Assembly: GCA_023433305.1 (NCBI GenBank)
Contig: JAEZCZ010000134.1
Location: forward strand, 1 to 16,053
Source of the DNA: Pseudomonadota bacterium
GTDB taxonomy: Bacteria > Pseudomonadota > Alphaproteobacteria > Sphingomonadales > Sphingomonadaceae
Length of the DNA stretch: 16,053 bases
Reading direction: 5' to 3'
Below, piece by piece: positions 6,206 through 13,239 of this stretch. The position numbers were made by a program, and so were the translations under genes. A model generated the notes under the pieces. That model had not been told where the DNA came from. It saw nothing but the letters and a program-made list of their open reading frames with translations, and made no database searches. The stretch's first letter is position 1. Every line of letters starts with the position of its first letter.

Positions 6206-8323
6206 ATGTTTCGATCGATTTTTGCCGTGAGTGCTTCGGCCCTGGCGCTCGCACTGGCGACGCCTGCCATTGCGCAAGACGAGCCGCGCACGCCCACCCC
6301 AACGATGGATTTCGGCACCTGGGGCTTCGACCCGCAAGCGATCGATCAGTCGGCAGACCCCGGCGACGACTTCTTCGAATACGCCAACGGGAAGTGGGTG
6401 AAGGCGAATCCTATCCCTGCCGAGTTCACCCGTTTCGGGGCGTTCAACATCCTGCGCGAGAAGTCGACCGCGGACGTCGAGACGCTCGTCGCCGAACTGG
6501 TCGCCTCCAACCCGGCGGCAGGAACGCCCGAACGCCGCATCGTGGACGCGTACCAGAGCTTCCTCGACACCGCCGCGATCGATGCCGCGGGGCTCGCGCC
6601 GGCGCAGCCATACCTGAGCGAAATCAGCCAGGCGAACGATCTCGCTTCGCTGGTCTCACTGTTCCCTAAGGCGGGCATCCCGTCGCTAATCTCGGCAAGC
6701 GTTACGGTCGATGACAAGGACCCGAACAGCTACGTCGTGAGCATCGGTTTCGACGGCATGGGCCTGCCCGACCGCGACTATTACCTCGTCGATAACGAGC
6801 GCAATCTCGAGATCCGCGACCGTTACAAGGATTATCTGGCCTACGTTCTCGGCAAAGCCGGATACCAGAACGCCGAGGCGACGGCCGAGGCGGTCTATCA
6901 CTTCGAGCATCAGGTGGCGGAGCTCGAGTGGGACCGGACCGCGTTGCGCAATAGCGACATCACCTACAACAAGCTGACTCGTGACGAGGTGCTCGCACTG
7001 GCTCCGGACTTCCCGACGGCGCGGCTGCTCGACGCGGCGCAGTACGGGCAAGTGCAGGAGTTTCTCCTCGCGCAAGTTCCGCCGACCGAGCAGGAGATCG
7101 CCGAACTCGGTTTGACGCCCGAGTTCGTAGCCGGGATTGGCGGTGGTACGCCGGCCATGATGAAGCTGCTCACCGAGACCCCGCTGGAGACGCTGAAGGC
7201 GTTCATGGCCGCGCGGTTCCTGTCCGCGCACGCCGCGGTGCTGCCGAGCGAGATCGACCAGGCGAACTTCGCGTTCTACGGCACGTTCCTGCAAGGCCAG
7301 GAAGAGCAGCGCCCGCGGTGGAAGCGTGCGATCGCGGCCACCGAAGGGCAGCTTGGAGAGCAGCTCGGCGCGCTCTATGCCCAGAAGTACTTCCCGCCCG
7401 CGAGCAAGGCGGCGATGGACGACCTCGTCGCCAATCTGAGAAAGGCGCTCGCGGCGAGCCTCGCCGAGAACGAATGGATGACCGAGGCGACCAAGCAGCA
7501 GGCTGTCGCCAAGCTCGATTCCTTCACGCCGAAAGTGGGCTATCCCGACGAGTTCGAGGCCTACGAAGGCCTCGAGATCAAGGCGGGCGACGCGCTCGGC
7601 AATCGGATCCGCTCGATCGCATGGGAGATCGCGGACAACCGCTCGAAGCTCGGCACGCCCGTAGACCGCAGCGAGTGGTTCATGCTGCCGCAGACCGTGA
7701 ATGCCTACTACAACCCCGTCTTCAACGAGATCGTGTTCCCGGCCGGCATCCTGCAGCAGCCCTTCTTCGGGGCGAACGCCGATCCGGCCGTCAACTACGG
7801 TGGCATCGGCGCGGTGATCGGTCACGAAATGGGCCATGGCTTCGATGACCAGGGCTCCAAGTACGACGCCACTGGTGCGCTGGAGAACTGGTGGGCCGAA
7901 TCCGACCGCAAGGAGTTCGACGCACTCGGCGACAAGCTCGCGGCCCAGTACGACGCGTTCTGCCCGTACGATGAAGGAAAGACATGCGTGAACGGCCGCT
8001 TCACTCTGGGCGAGAACATCGGAGACGTAGGCGGGCTCAGCATGGCTTATCGCGCTTACCGCATGTCGCTCGATGGCAAGGAAGCGCCGGTGATCGACGG
8101 CCTGACCGGCGACCAGCGCTTCTTCCTCGCCTGGGCGCAAGTATGGCGCTCGGCGCAACGCGAAGCGACCGGTAGGCAGCGGCTCCTGACCGATCCGCAC
8201 AGCCCCGAAGAGTTCCGCACCAATGGCGCGGTGCGCAACCACGACGCGTGGTACAAGGCGTTCAACGTCACGCCCGACGATGCGCTCTACCTGCCGCCCG
8301 AGGAGCGCGTGCGCATCTGGTGA
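6206..8323 (+). CDS. Secreted M13 family (neprilysin/PepO-type) zinc metallopeptidase
   Basis: The 705-residue protein has a signal peptide (MFRSIFAVSASALALALATP, cleavage likely after Ala23 in AIA-Q). It then shows all M13 landmarks: the substrate-binding NAYYNP at 499-504, the zinc motif HEMGH at 540-544 (His540, His544, catalytic Glu541), GENIGDVGG with third zinc ligand Glu603 and Asp607, and the C-terminal DAWYKAFNV to VRIW end typical of the family. Length is normal for bacterial M13 enzymes (about 670-720). It should cleave peptides in the periplasm or outside the cell. There is no obvious lipobox, so it is probably soluble. AAGGA at 6192-6196 lies 9 bases before the ATG. The 134-bp gap upstream suggests its own promoter, though no convincing hexamers were found. 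Confidence 0.95.
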   Translation: MFRSIFAVSASALALALATPAIAQDEPRTPTPTMDFGTWGFDPQAIDQSADPGDDFFEYANGKWVKANPIPAEFTRFGAFNILREKSTADVETLVAELVASNPAAGTPERRIVDAYQSFLDTAAIDAAGLAPAQPYLSEISQANDLASLVSLFPKAGIPSLISASVTVDDKDPNSYVVSIGFDGMGLPDRDYYLVDNERNLEIRDRYKDYLAYVLGKAGYQNAEATAEAVYHFEHQVAELEWDRTALRNSDITYNKLTRDEVLALAPDFPTARLLDAAQYGQVQEFLLAQVPPTEQEIAELGLTPEFVAGIGGGTPAMMKLLTETPLETLKAFMAARFLSAHAAVLPSEIDQANFAFYGTFLQGQEEQRPRWKRAIAATEGQLGEQLGALYAQKYFPPASKAAMDDLVANLRKALAASLAENEWMTEATKQQAVAKLDSFTPKVGYPDEFEAYEGLEIKAGDALGNRIRSIAWEIADNRSKLGTPVDRSEWFMLPQTVNAYYNPVFNEIVFPAGILQQPFFGANADPAVNYGGIGAVIGHEMGHGFDDQGSKYDATGALENWWAESDRKEFDALGDKLAAQYDAFCPYDEGKTCVNGRFTLGENIGDVGGLSMAYRAYRMSLDGKEAPVIDGLTGDQRFFLAWAQVWRSAQREATGRQRLLTDPHSPEEFRTNGAVRNHDAWYKAFNVTPDDALYLPPEERVRIW

Positions 8324-8347
8324 GGTGGGGATCCGGCAAGTGTGGCA

Positions 8348-8374
8348 AGCGGGCGGTTGACTTGGCCGCCCGCT
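8348..8374. repeat. GC-rich hairpin between the M13 peptidase and uppP genes
   Basis: AGCGGGCGG (8348-8356) and CCGCCCGCT (8366-8374) are perfect inverted copies around a 9-base loop. The hairpin starts 24 bases after the peptidase stop and ends 19 bases before the uppP ATG. There is no T-run after it, so it is not a classical intrinsic terminator. It may stabilise the 3' end of the peptidase message, pause RNA polymerase, or affect uppP translation. Confidence 0.6.
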
Positions 8375-8393
8375 CCGCCATGAACCGCTCCGC

Positions 8394-9203
8394 ATGGACC
8401 TGACCCTCACCGCTATCCTGCTCGGCATCGTCGAGGGCCTGACCGAGTTCGTGCCGGTCTCCTCGACCGGGCACCTGATTCTGGCGTCCGAGCTGTTCGG
8501 ATACGACGCCGCGCAATGGGCGATGTTCAACGTCGTCATTCAGCTCGGTGCGATCCTGGCGGTCGTGGTGCAATACTGGAAGACGTTCTGGGAGGCCGGG
8601 ATCGGCGTTCTCAAGCTCGAAGCGCAGGGCCTGCGTTTCGCGCGCAACATCCTGCTCGCCTTCCTGCCCTCGGCCGTGCTCGGGCTGCTGCTCAAGGACT
8701 ATATCGACGTGATGCTGGGCACGCCCGAGATCGTCGGGTGGGCCTTGATCATCGGCGGCATCGCCATCCTCGGCATCGAGAAGGTCGCGAAACCAGGCGC
8801 GGATAGCGGAGTGGCCGACCTTCCGCTGAAGCAAATTCTCGGCATCGGCGCGGCGCAGTGCCTGTCGATGATCCCCGGCGTCAGTCGTTCCGGCGCGACG
8901 ATCATGGGCGCGCTGGCGATGGGTGTCGGTCGCAAGACCGCGGCCGAATTCTCGTTCTTCCTCGCGGTGCCCACGATGATCGGCGCCTCAACCCTCGAAC
9001 TGTTCGACAGCAGCGAGAAAATGGCGGCCGCGGGCGGGGTCGGGTGGACCGAGATCGCGATCGGGTTCGTGGTCTCGTTCGTGGTCGCGCTGGCGGTGAT
9101 TCGCGCGTTCGTAGCCTATGTGAGCCGCCATGGTTTTGCGCCGTTCGCGTGGTACAGGTTGGTGATTGGGGCCGCCGCGGTGGCGTGGCTCTCTATGCGC
9201 TGA
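8394..9203 (+). CDS. uppP: Undecaprenyl-diphosphatase (BacA/UppP)
   Basis: The 269-residue integral membrane enzyme dephosphorylates undecaprenyl diphosphate to undecaprenyl phosphate, recycling the carrier lipid for peptidoglycan and surface polysaccharide; its overproduction gives bacitracin resistance. The two diagnostic motifs are intact: EGLTEFVPVSSTGHL near the N-terminus (Glu14, Glu18, Ser23-Ser24, His27) and PGVSRSGAT at 161-169 (Arg165). Length and helix pattern (about eight membrane segments) are normal. ATG 8394 gives the usual family start MDLTLTAILLGIVEG; no other in-frame start is near. The ribosome site is weak. A short out-of-frame ATG frame (8380-8403) overlaps the start. The gene supplies the carrier used by glycan assembly systems such as the locus at the left of the window. 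Confidence 0.96.
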   Translation: MDLTLTAILLGIVEGLTEFVPVSSTGHLILASELFGYDAAQWAMFNVVIQLGAILAVVVQYWKTFWEAGIGVLKLEAQGLRFARNILLAFLPSAVLGLLLKDYIDVMLGTPEIVGWALIIGGIAILGIEKVAKPGADSGVADLPLKQILGIGAAQCLSMIPGVSRSGATIMGALAMGVGRKTAAEFSFFLAVPTMIGASTLELFDSSEKMAAAGGVGWTEIAIGFVVSFVVALAVIRAFVAYVSRHGFAPFAWYRLVIGAAAVAWLSMR

Positions 9204-9330
9204 TCCGCCCGGCGCCATTTTTTTGCCATCATTGGAACCAACCGCGGCGGCCAGGATTGTATTCGCCGATGCCTTCAACCGCGGGTGGGCCGTCGTTTAC
9301 GGGCCGCGTCGCAATCTCAAGGGGAATGCC

Positions 9331-9582
9331 ATGAAGAAGCTTGTTGCCATCGCGTCGGCCGCCGTGCTCGGCCTGGGTGTCGCCGCCTGCGACAGCGGTG
9401 CTGAGAATGCCGCCGAAGAGCAGGCCGAAGCCGTGGGCGATGCCCAGGAAGAAGCGATCGACGCCGCAGAGGATGCGGGCCAGATCACCGACGAGCAGGC
9501 CGATGCCGCGCTCGACGCTTCGGAAGCCCAGGAAGACGCGGCCGAAGACGCCGCCGACAACATGGACGCTGCTCCGGAATAA
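9331..9582 (+). CDS. Small Ala/Glu/Asp-rich lipoprotein
   Basis: ATG 9331 follows AAGGGGA (about 9317-9323). The 83-residue product has a lipoprotein signal peptide, MKKLVAIASAAVLGLGVAAC, with a lipobox VAAC and lipidated Cys20. The mature part is acidic and highly alanine-rich (EEQAEAVGDAQEEAIDAAED and so on), probably extended or helical, with no aromatic residues and no known domain. Asp at +2 after the Cys (CDS) would favour inner-membrane retention under the E. coli Lol rule, which may not hold in this group. Frames that read further upstream (to 9166) overlap uppP and lack the signal peptide. It resembles the minus-strand lipoprotein at 10908-11204 in plan. Function unknown. It ends before a strong terminator. 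Confidence 0.82.
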   Translation: MKKLVAIASAAVLGLGVAACDSGAENAAEEQAEAVGDAQEEAIDAAEDAGQITDEQADAALDASEAQEDAAEDAADNMDAAPE

Positions 9583-9603
9583 GCAGCGCATACCAAGCAA
9601 TCG

Positions 9604-9640
9604 AAAGGGCCGGTTCGGGATGTCCCGAGCCGGCCTTTTT
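9604..9640. terminator. Intrinsic terminator after the lipoprotein gene
   Basis: A 13-bp stem (arms 9608-9620 and 9623-9635) contains one G-U pair, closes on a very small loop around 9621-9622, and is followed directly by TTTTT at 9636-9640. An AAA run on the 5' side (9604-9606) pairs with the T-run. It lies 25 bases after the lipoprotein stop and just before the convergent phhA stop at 9646. On the minus strand it would have only a three-base T-run, so it may be weakly bidirectional. Confidence 0.9.
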
Positions 9641-9645
9641 CATGG

Positions 9646-10599
9646 TCAGGTCGGGTCGGCGTTCGAGCCGCGGCCGCCGCGCAGATGATACTCCAACGTC
9701 CCCCGGTGCAGCACGGCGTCAACGTCGATCACCGCTGCGTTGGCGTAGGTGAACCCGGCACCTAGACCACGATAGAGACGGTCGAAATCGCGCTCGACGG
9801 TCTGATGGTAGAGATCCGCGAAGCTGTCGATGACGAAGTAGGTCGGCTGGAGATCGTCGATCACGTAATCGGTGCGCATCACCCGGTCGACGTTGAGCAT
9901 GATCCGGTTCGGCGACTGCCCTTCGAGCGCGAACACCGCTTCGCGCGGACCGGAGAGGATGCCCGCGCCGTAGATGCGCAAGCCGTCACCTTCGCGGACC
10001 AGCCCGAATTCGACCGTGTACCAGTAGAGCGCGCCAAGCGCCTTCAACCGGTTGTAGCGCATCGCCTTCCACCCGGCCTTGCCGTATTCCTGCATGTAGT
10101 CGGCAAAAACTGGATCGGTCAGCATCGGAACGTGCCCGAACACGTCGTGGAATACGTCGGGTTCCTGAATGTAGTCGAATGTCTCGCGGGTGCGGATGAA
10201 GTTGCCCGCAGGGAACCTGCGGTTGGCGAGGTGCCAGAAAAAAACGTGGTCCGGGATCAGCATCGGCACGGGGACCACGCTCCATCCGGTCAGCGCGCCG
10301 AGCCCTTCGGACAGGCGGGCGAACTCGGGCACACCGCCGCGATCGAGGTGAAGCTTCTGCAGGCCGGCGAAAAACGCATCGCACGCGCGACCGGGGAGCA
10401 CGTCCATCTGCCGTTCGAATAGGTCGTTCCAGATCGCGTCGTCTTCCGACGAGTACTCGCGCTGTGCCGGTTCGAGCCAGTCCTCACCGACGTGCGCCGG
10501 GCGCTTCAGGGGCGCGGTGAAGACCCCTTCCGGGACTACCGGAAGCGCGGAGAACTCGCTGGGTTCGTCGACCGTGGCCATAGTTGCAGGCGCAACCAT
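9646..10599 (-). CDS. phhA: Phenylalanine 4-monooxygenase (phenylalanine hydroxylase)
   Basis: The 317-residue enzyme converts phenylalanine to tyrosine using O2, tetrahydrobiopterin-type cofactor and non-haem Fe(II). The aromatic amino acid hydroxylase catalytic core is clear: PDVFHDVFGHVPML carries the two iron-binding histidines (His151, His156) and LYWYTVEFGL the glutamate ligand (Glu197). GVPEFARLSEGLGALTGW and VPVPMLIPDHVFFWHLANRR are also typical of the family. The N-terminal 40 residues are variable and there is no regulatory ACT domain, as usual in bacteria. Starts at TTG 10623, ATG 10599 and ATG 10581 all lack good ribosome sites; 10599 is a compromise. No pterin carbinolamine dehydratase (phhB) or Lrp-type regulator is adjacent. 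It follows two minus-strand lipoprotein genes closely and may be the last gene of their transcript. Confidence 0.94.
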   Translation of the reverse strand: MVAPATMATVDEPSEFSALPVVPEGVFTAPLKRPAHVGEDWLEPAQREYSSEDDAIWNDLFERQMDVLPGRACDAFFAGLQKLHLDRGGVPEFARLSEGLGALTGWSVVPVPMLIPDHVFFWHLANRRFPAGNFIRTRETFDYIQEPDVFHDVFGHVPMLTDPVFADYMQEYGKAGWKAMRYNRLKALGALYWYTVEFGLVREGDGLRIYGAGILSGPREAVFALEGQSPNRIMLNVDRVMRTDYVIDDLQPTYFVIDSFADLYHQTVERDFDRLYRGLGAGFTYANAAVIDVDAVLHRGTLEYHLRGGRGSNADPT

Positions 10600-10628
10600 A
10601 TCATGCCCGACGATCGCGGACAAAGGCG

Positions 10629-10901
10629 TTACCGGGGGCGCCCTTCCGGAGGGATCGCGGCTTGCGTCTGGTCACTCCCCTGGGCTGTGGCGGCCTCGAC
10701 CGGCGACGGCAGGGCTTCGCCGGGGAAGCGTTGCTCGTCGAGCATCTCGGCAGCTTGGTCGAGCGCGCGTGCCTCGCCCACCGTCACGCCGCCCGGCCCG
10801 GGATCCGCATCGTTCGGACCGCAGCCGGCCAGCAGGAGAGCGGCTGTCAGGAAAGCGGGCAGGGCTCGTGCCCCGCCCGCCCCTTGGGTGGTAGCTCGCA
10901 C
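10629..10901 (-). CDS. Small lipoprotein of unknown function
   Basis: A 90-residue frame starts at GTG 10901. It has a signal-peptide-like N-terminus with LLLAGC lipobox (Cys27), followed by GPNDADPGPGGVTVGEARAL and DQAAEMLDEQ. The mature chain is about 64 residues, acidic, with no recognised domain; GGVTVGEARALD looks like a conserved short helix-forming motif, which I have the impression of having seen in sphingomonad lipoproteins but cannot place. GTG 10901 is 6 bases after the stop of the preceding lipoprotein gene, and its own stop is 29 bases before the chosen phhA start, consistent with a three-gene transcript. The start lacks a clear ribosome site, so translational coupling from the upstream gene is plausible. 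Confidence 0.68.
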   Translation of the reverse strand: MRATTQGAGGARALPAFLTAALLLAGCGPNDADPGPGGVTVGEARALDQAAEMLDEQRFPGEALPSPVEAATAQGSDQTQAAIPPEGRPR

Positions 10902-10907
10902 CGAGGG

Positions 10908-11204
10908 CTATTCGGCCGCCTGAGTTGCGGCTTCGGCGGCGGCGGCGGCATCGGCGGCGGCTTCTTCGGCCGCGGCGCCGGCTGCTTCGGCCGCATCGAG
11001 CGATTCCTCGGCCGAATCGGCGGCTTCTTCGGCCGCGGTCGTGGTTTCGTCGGCCACCGGCAGCGGCGCGTCGGCCAACGCCTCGTCGGCGGGCATTTCA
11101 ACGCTGTCCGCCATCGCATCTTCGGATGCGTCGTCGGAGCCGCCGCAGGCCGCGAGGGCGAGGGCGAACGAGGACACTGCGGCGGACAGGACTATTTTCT
11201 TCAT
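10908..11204 (-). CDS. Alanine-rich acidic small lipoprotein
   Basis: ATG 11204 is preceded by GAGAGG about 9 bases upstream on the minus strand. The 98-residue product starts MKKIVLSAAVSSFALALAAC, a lipoprotein signal with lipobox LAAC and Cys20, followed by GGSDDASEDAM. From about residue 55 it is almost only Ala, Glu, Asp, Ser and Thr (EESLDAAEAAGAAAEEAAAD), which favours a long helix or a disordered spacer. No domain is recognised. The plan (MKK start, Cys20, Ala/Glu/Asp tail) parallels the lipoprotein at 9331-9582 on the other side of phhA. It is the first gene of a minus-strand run and diverges from recQ across about 150 bases. Strong alanine-codon bias in this region produces many false open frames on the plus strand. 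Confidence 0.78.
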   Translation of the reverse strand: MKKIVLSAAVSSFALALAACGGSDDASEDAMADSVEMPADEALADAPLPVADETTTAAEEAADSAEESLDAAEAAGAAAEEAAADAAAAAEAATQAAE

Positions 11205-11355
11205 CGGTCGAAACCTCTCGGTTGCTGTGGACGGCGGGGCTGGGTCTCCCTCCCCGAGGCGGCAACGACGCTAGCCGACCCCAGGCTTCAGGAAAACGGC
11301 AAAAATCGGGCAGTCTCGGGTTTGCCCCCTGCCGGCGATATGCCACATCGTGGCC

Positions 11356-13140
11356 ATGGATGCGGTAACCCTCGAGCTTTCGGAAGCCGAAACGGCGCTG
11401 CGCCGGGTGTTCGGTTTCGAGCAGTTCCGCGGCGTGCAGCGCGACGTGGTCGAGCGCGTGCTCGCAGGCCAGTCCACGCTGGCGGTGATGCCGACGGGCG
11501 CGGGCAAGTCGCTGACCTACCAGCTTCCGGCCACGATGCTGGAGGGCACGTGCGTCGTGGTTTCTCCGCTGATTGCGCTGATGCACGACCAGCTCCGCGC
11601 GGCGCGTGCCAACGGCATTCGCGCCGCGACGTTAACGAGTGTCGACGACGACCGGATGGCGACGATCGAGGCTTTTCGCGCGGGCGAGCTTGATTTGCTC
11701 TATGTGGCCCCCGAGCGCGCCAGCCAGCCACATTTCCGCGAGCTGCTCGGCGCGGCGCGCGTGGCGCTGTTCGCCGTGGACGAGGCGCATTGCGTGTCCG
11801 AATGGGGGCACGATTTTCGGCCAGACTATCGGCAGTTGCGCCCGATGCTCGAAGCCTTTCCCGCGGTGCCGAGGCTGGCGCTGACCGCGACGGCGGACGA
11901 GCGGACGCGCGAGGACATCCTGGGCGAGCTCGGTATCCCAGCCGACGGGCTGGTTATCTCCGGCTTCGACCGGCCGAACATCCGCTACGCCATCCGCCAC
12001 CGCGACAACGGCACGCGGCAGCTCGCGCAACTGATCAGGGAGCACCCGGGGCCCGGAATCGTGTATGCGCCGACGCGCCGGAAGGTGGAACAGCTTGCCG
12101 AAGCGCTCGGCACTGCCAGTGGACGGCCGGTCCTGCCGTACCACGCCGGCCTTCCGCCGGAGCAGCGAGCCGCCAACCAGGCGGCGTTCGTCGCCAGCGA
12201 GGACATGGTCATCGTGGCGACGATCGCCTTCGGAATGGGTATCGACAAGCCCGACGTGCGCTTCGTCGCTCACGCCGGCATCCCGAAATCGATCGAGGCC
12301 TACTATCAGGAGACCGGCCGTGCCGGGCGCGACGGCGATCCGGCCACGGCCGTGATGCTGTGGGCGGCTGGCGACTTCGCTCAGGCGCGCCAGCGGCTCG
12401 GCGAAGTGGACGAGGCACGCCAGGCGGGTGAGCGGGCGCGGCTCGATGCGCTCGCCATGCTGGTGGAGACTCCCGGGTGCCGGCGCGCGGTGCTGCTGCG
12501 CCATTTCGGCGAGGACCCGCCCGTGCGCTGCGGCAATTGCGACAACTGCCTCGAGGCGCCCGGCGTGGTGGATGCGACCGAATTGGCGCGCAAGCTCCTC
12601 TCGGCGGTCTATCGCACCGGGCAGAGCTTCGGCTTCGGCCACCTGCAGAAAGTGCTGACCGGCGCGGCCGACGAACGCGTGCTGCAGCGCGGCCACGACC
12701 AGCTCAGCGTGTTCGGAATCGTGGAGGCAGACGAAGCGCGGTTGCTTCAACCGGTCAGCCGCGCCCTCCAGGCGCGCGGCAGCCTGGTCGCGACCGAGCA
12801 CGGCGGATTGAAGCTGGCTGGGGATGCGCGCGCGATCCTGAAAGGCGAAGCCAGCCTGGAGATCGTCCAGCCACCGGTGACGCGCAAGGAACGCCGCCGC
12901 CGTTCGGACACGCCCAATCCGATCGGTGATCCGCTGTTCGAGGCGCTCCGCGAACTGCGCCGGGAGCTGGCGGCAGAAGCGCAAGTGCCGCCATACGTCA
13001 TTTTTCACGATGCGGTGTTGCGCGAAATGGCGGCGGCGCGTCCGGCCACGCTGGACGAACTCGGCGCGATTTCCGGGGTCGGCGCACGCAAGCTCGAGGC
13101 CTACGGCGACGCGTTTCTGGCGGTGATCCGGCGAAACTAG
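11356..13140 (+). CDS. recQ: ATP-dependent DNA helicase RecQ
   Basis: The 594-residue protein is a complete RecQ. Motif 0 (GFEQFRGVQRDVV), Walker A MPTGAGKS (Lys51), DEAH box (142-145) with the aromatic-rich loop CVSEWGHDFRPDYRQL, motif III LTATA, motif V VIVATIAFGMGIDKPDVRFV and motif VI QETGRAGRDG (318-327) are all present. The RecQ zinc-binding cysteines follow (Cys375, Cys392, Cys395, Cys398), then a winged-helix region and a C-terminal HRDC domain (about 520-594, ending AISGVGARKLEAYGDAFLAV). It unwinds 3'-5' at recombination and stalled-fork structures. Length matches E. coli RecQ (about 610). ATG 11356 or GTG 11350 may be the start; neither has a strong ribosome site. It diverges from the lipoprotein run; the SPFH gene follows after a 99-bp gap containing a new promoter-like region. 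Confidence 0.97.
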   Translation: MDAVTLELSEAETALRRVFGFEQFRGVQRDVVERVLAGQSTLAVMPTGAGKSLTYQLPATMLEGTCVVVSPLIALMHDQLRAARANGIRAATLTSVDDDRMATIEAFRAGELDLLYVAPERASQPHFRELLGAARVALFAVDEAHCVSEWGHDFRPDYRQLRPMLEAFPAVPRLALTATADERTREDILGELGIPADGLVISGFDRPNIRYAIRHRDNGTRQLAQLIREHPGPGIVYAPTRRKVEQLAEALGTASGRPVLPYHAGLPPEQRAANQAAFVASEDMVIVATIAFGMGIDKPDVRFVAHAGIPKSIEAYYQETGRAGRDGDPATAVMLWAAGDFAQARQRLGEVDEARQAGERARLDALAMLVETPGCRRAVLLRHFGEDPPVRCGNCDNCLEAPGVVDATELARKLLSAVYRTGQSFGFGHLQKVLTGAADERVLQRGHDQLSVFGIVEADEARLLQPVSRALQARGSLVATEHGGLKLAGDARAILKGEASLEIVQPPVTRKERRRRSDTPNPIGDPLFEALRELRRELAAEAQVPPYVIFHDAVLREMAAARPATLDELGAISGVGARKLEAYGDAFLAVIRRN

Positions 13141-13179
13141 AACGCCATCTCCCTCCCCTGACAAGGCGTCCGGTTGCGC

Positions 13180-13211
13180 TTGACCTCGGCACATATCGAT
13201 ATAAATATGAT
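13180..13211 (+). promoter_or_regulatory. Probable promoter of the SPFH operon
   Basis: TTGACC at 13180-13185 is a near-perfect -35 hexamer. The AT-rich stretch after it offers several -10 choices: AAATAT at 13203-13208 (17-bp spacing, best spacing) and TATGAT at 13206-13211 (best hexamer, 20-bp spacing), or TATAAA at 13200-13205 (14-bp spacing). The exact -10 is unsettled, but in otherwise GC-rich DNA this is the best promoter candidate in the window. It overlaps the large palindrome. Confidence 0.55.
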
Positions 13212-13227
13212 ATCATAATTATATCGA
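13196..13227. promoter_or_regulatory. 32-bp near-perfect palindrome, likely operator, in the SPFH leader
   Basis: TCGATATAA (13196-13204) and TTATATCGA (13219-13227) are exact inverted copies. Between them ATGATATCAT (13207-13216) is a perfect palindrome on the same centre (13211.5). Only the pair 13205/13218 fails among sixteen. A further perfect ATATCGATAT palindrome sits at 13193-13202. The dyad overlaps the putative -10 and its right edge touches the ribosome binding site AAGGAG (13227-13232). This is what an operator for a dimeric or tetrameric repressor would look like; in RNA it could fold into a long AU-rich hairpin next to the ribosome site. The regulator is not known. Confidence 0.7.
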
Positions 13228-13239
13228 AGGAGATTCGTC

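Noticed and set aside
6686..8539. 617-codon minus-strand open frame antisense to the M13 peptidase and the uppP start
   Set aside because: The M13 gene on the plus strand has all catalytic motifs; the antisense product is Arg-rich, has no recognisable motif and spans two unrelated genes.
9231..9260. GGAAC at 9234-9238 resembling the -35 of EcfG general-stress promoters upstream of the lipoprotein
   Set aside because: At 16-17 bases downstream the sequence reads GATT/ATTG rather than the expected CGTT, so the -10 half is missing; only half a promoter match.
9204..9330. T-run at 9228-9234 after uppP as an intrinsic terminator
   Set aside because: The preceding GGCGCC offers no convincing stem-loop with the sequence before it.
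10584..11693. Plus-strand open frame of 369 codons across the phhA/lipoprotein/recQ region
   Set aside because: Its Gly/Arg/Phe repeats come from reading the alanine-rich lipoprotein codons backwards; it crosses three minus-strand genes and runs into recQ out of frame.
13141..13170. Possible recQ terminator (ACGCC at 13142-13146 with GGCGT at 13165-13169)
   Set aside because: Only a 5-bp stem with an 18-base loop and no T-run.
11632..13194. 520-codon minus-strand open frame antisense to recQ
   Set aside because: It opposes a complete RecQ with all helicase motifs; codon composition is that of a shadow frame.
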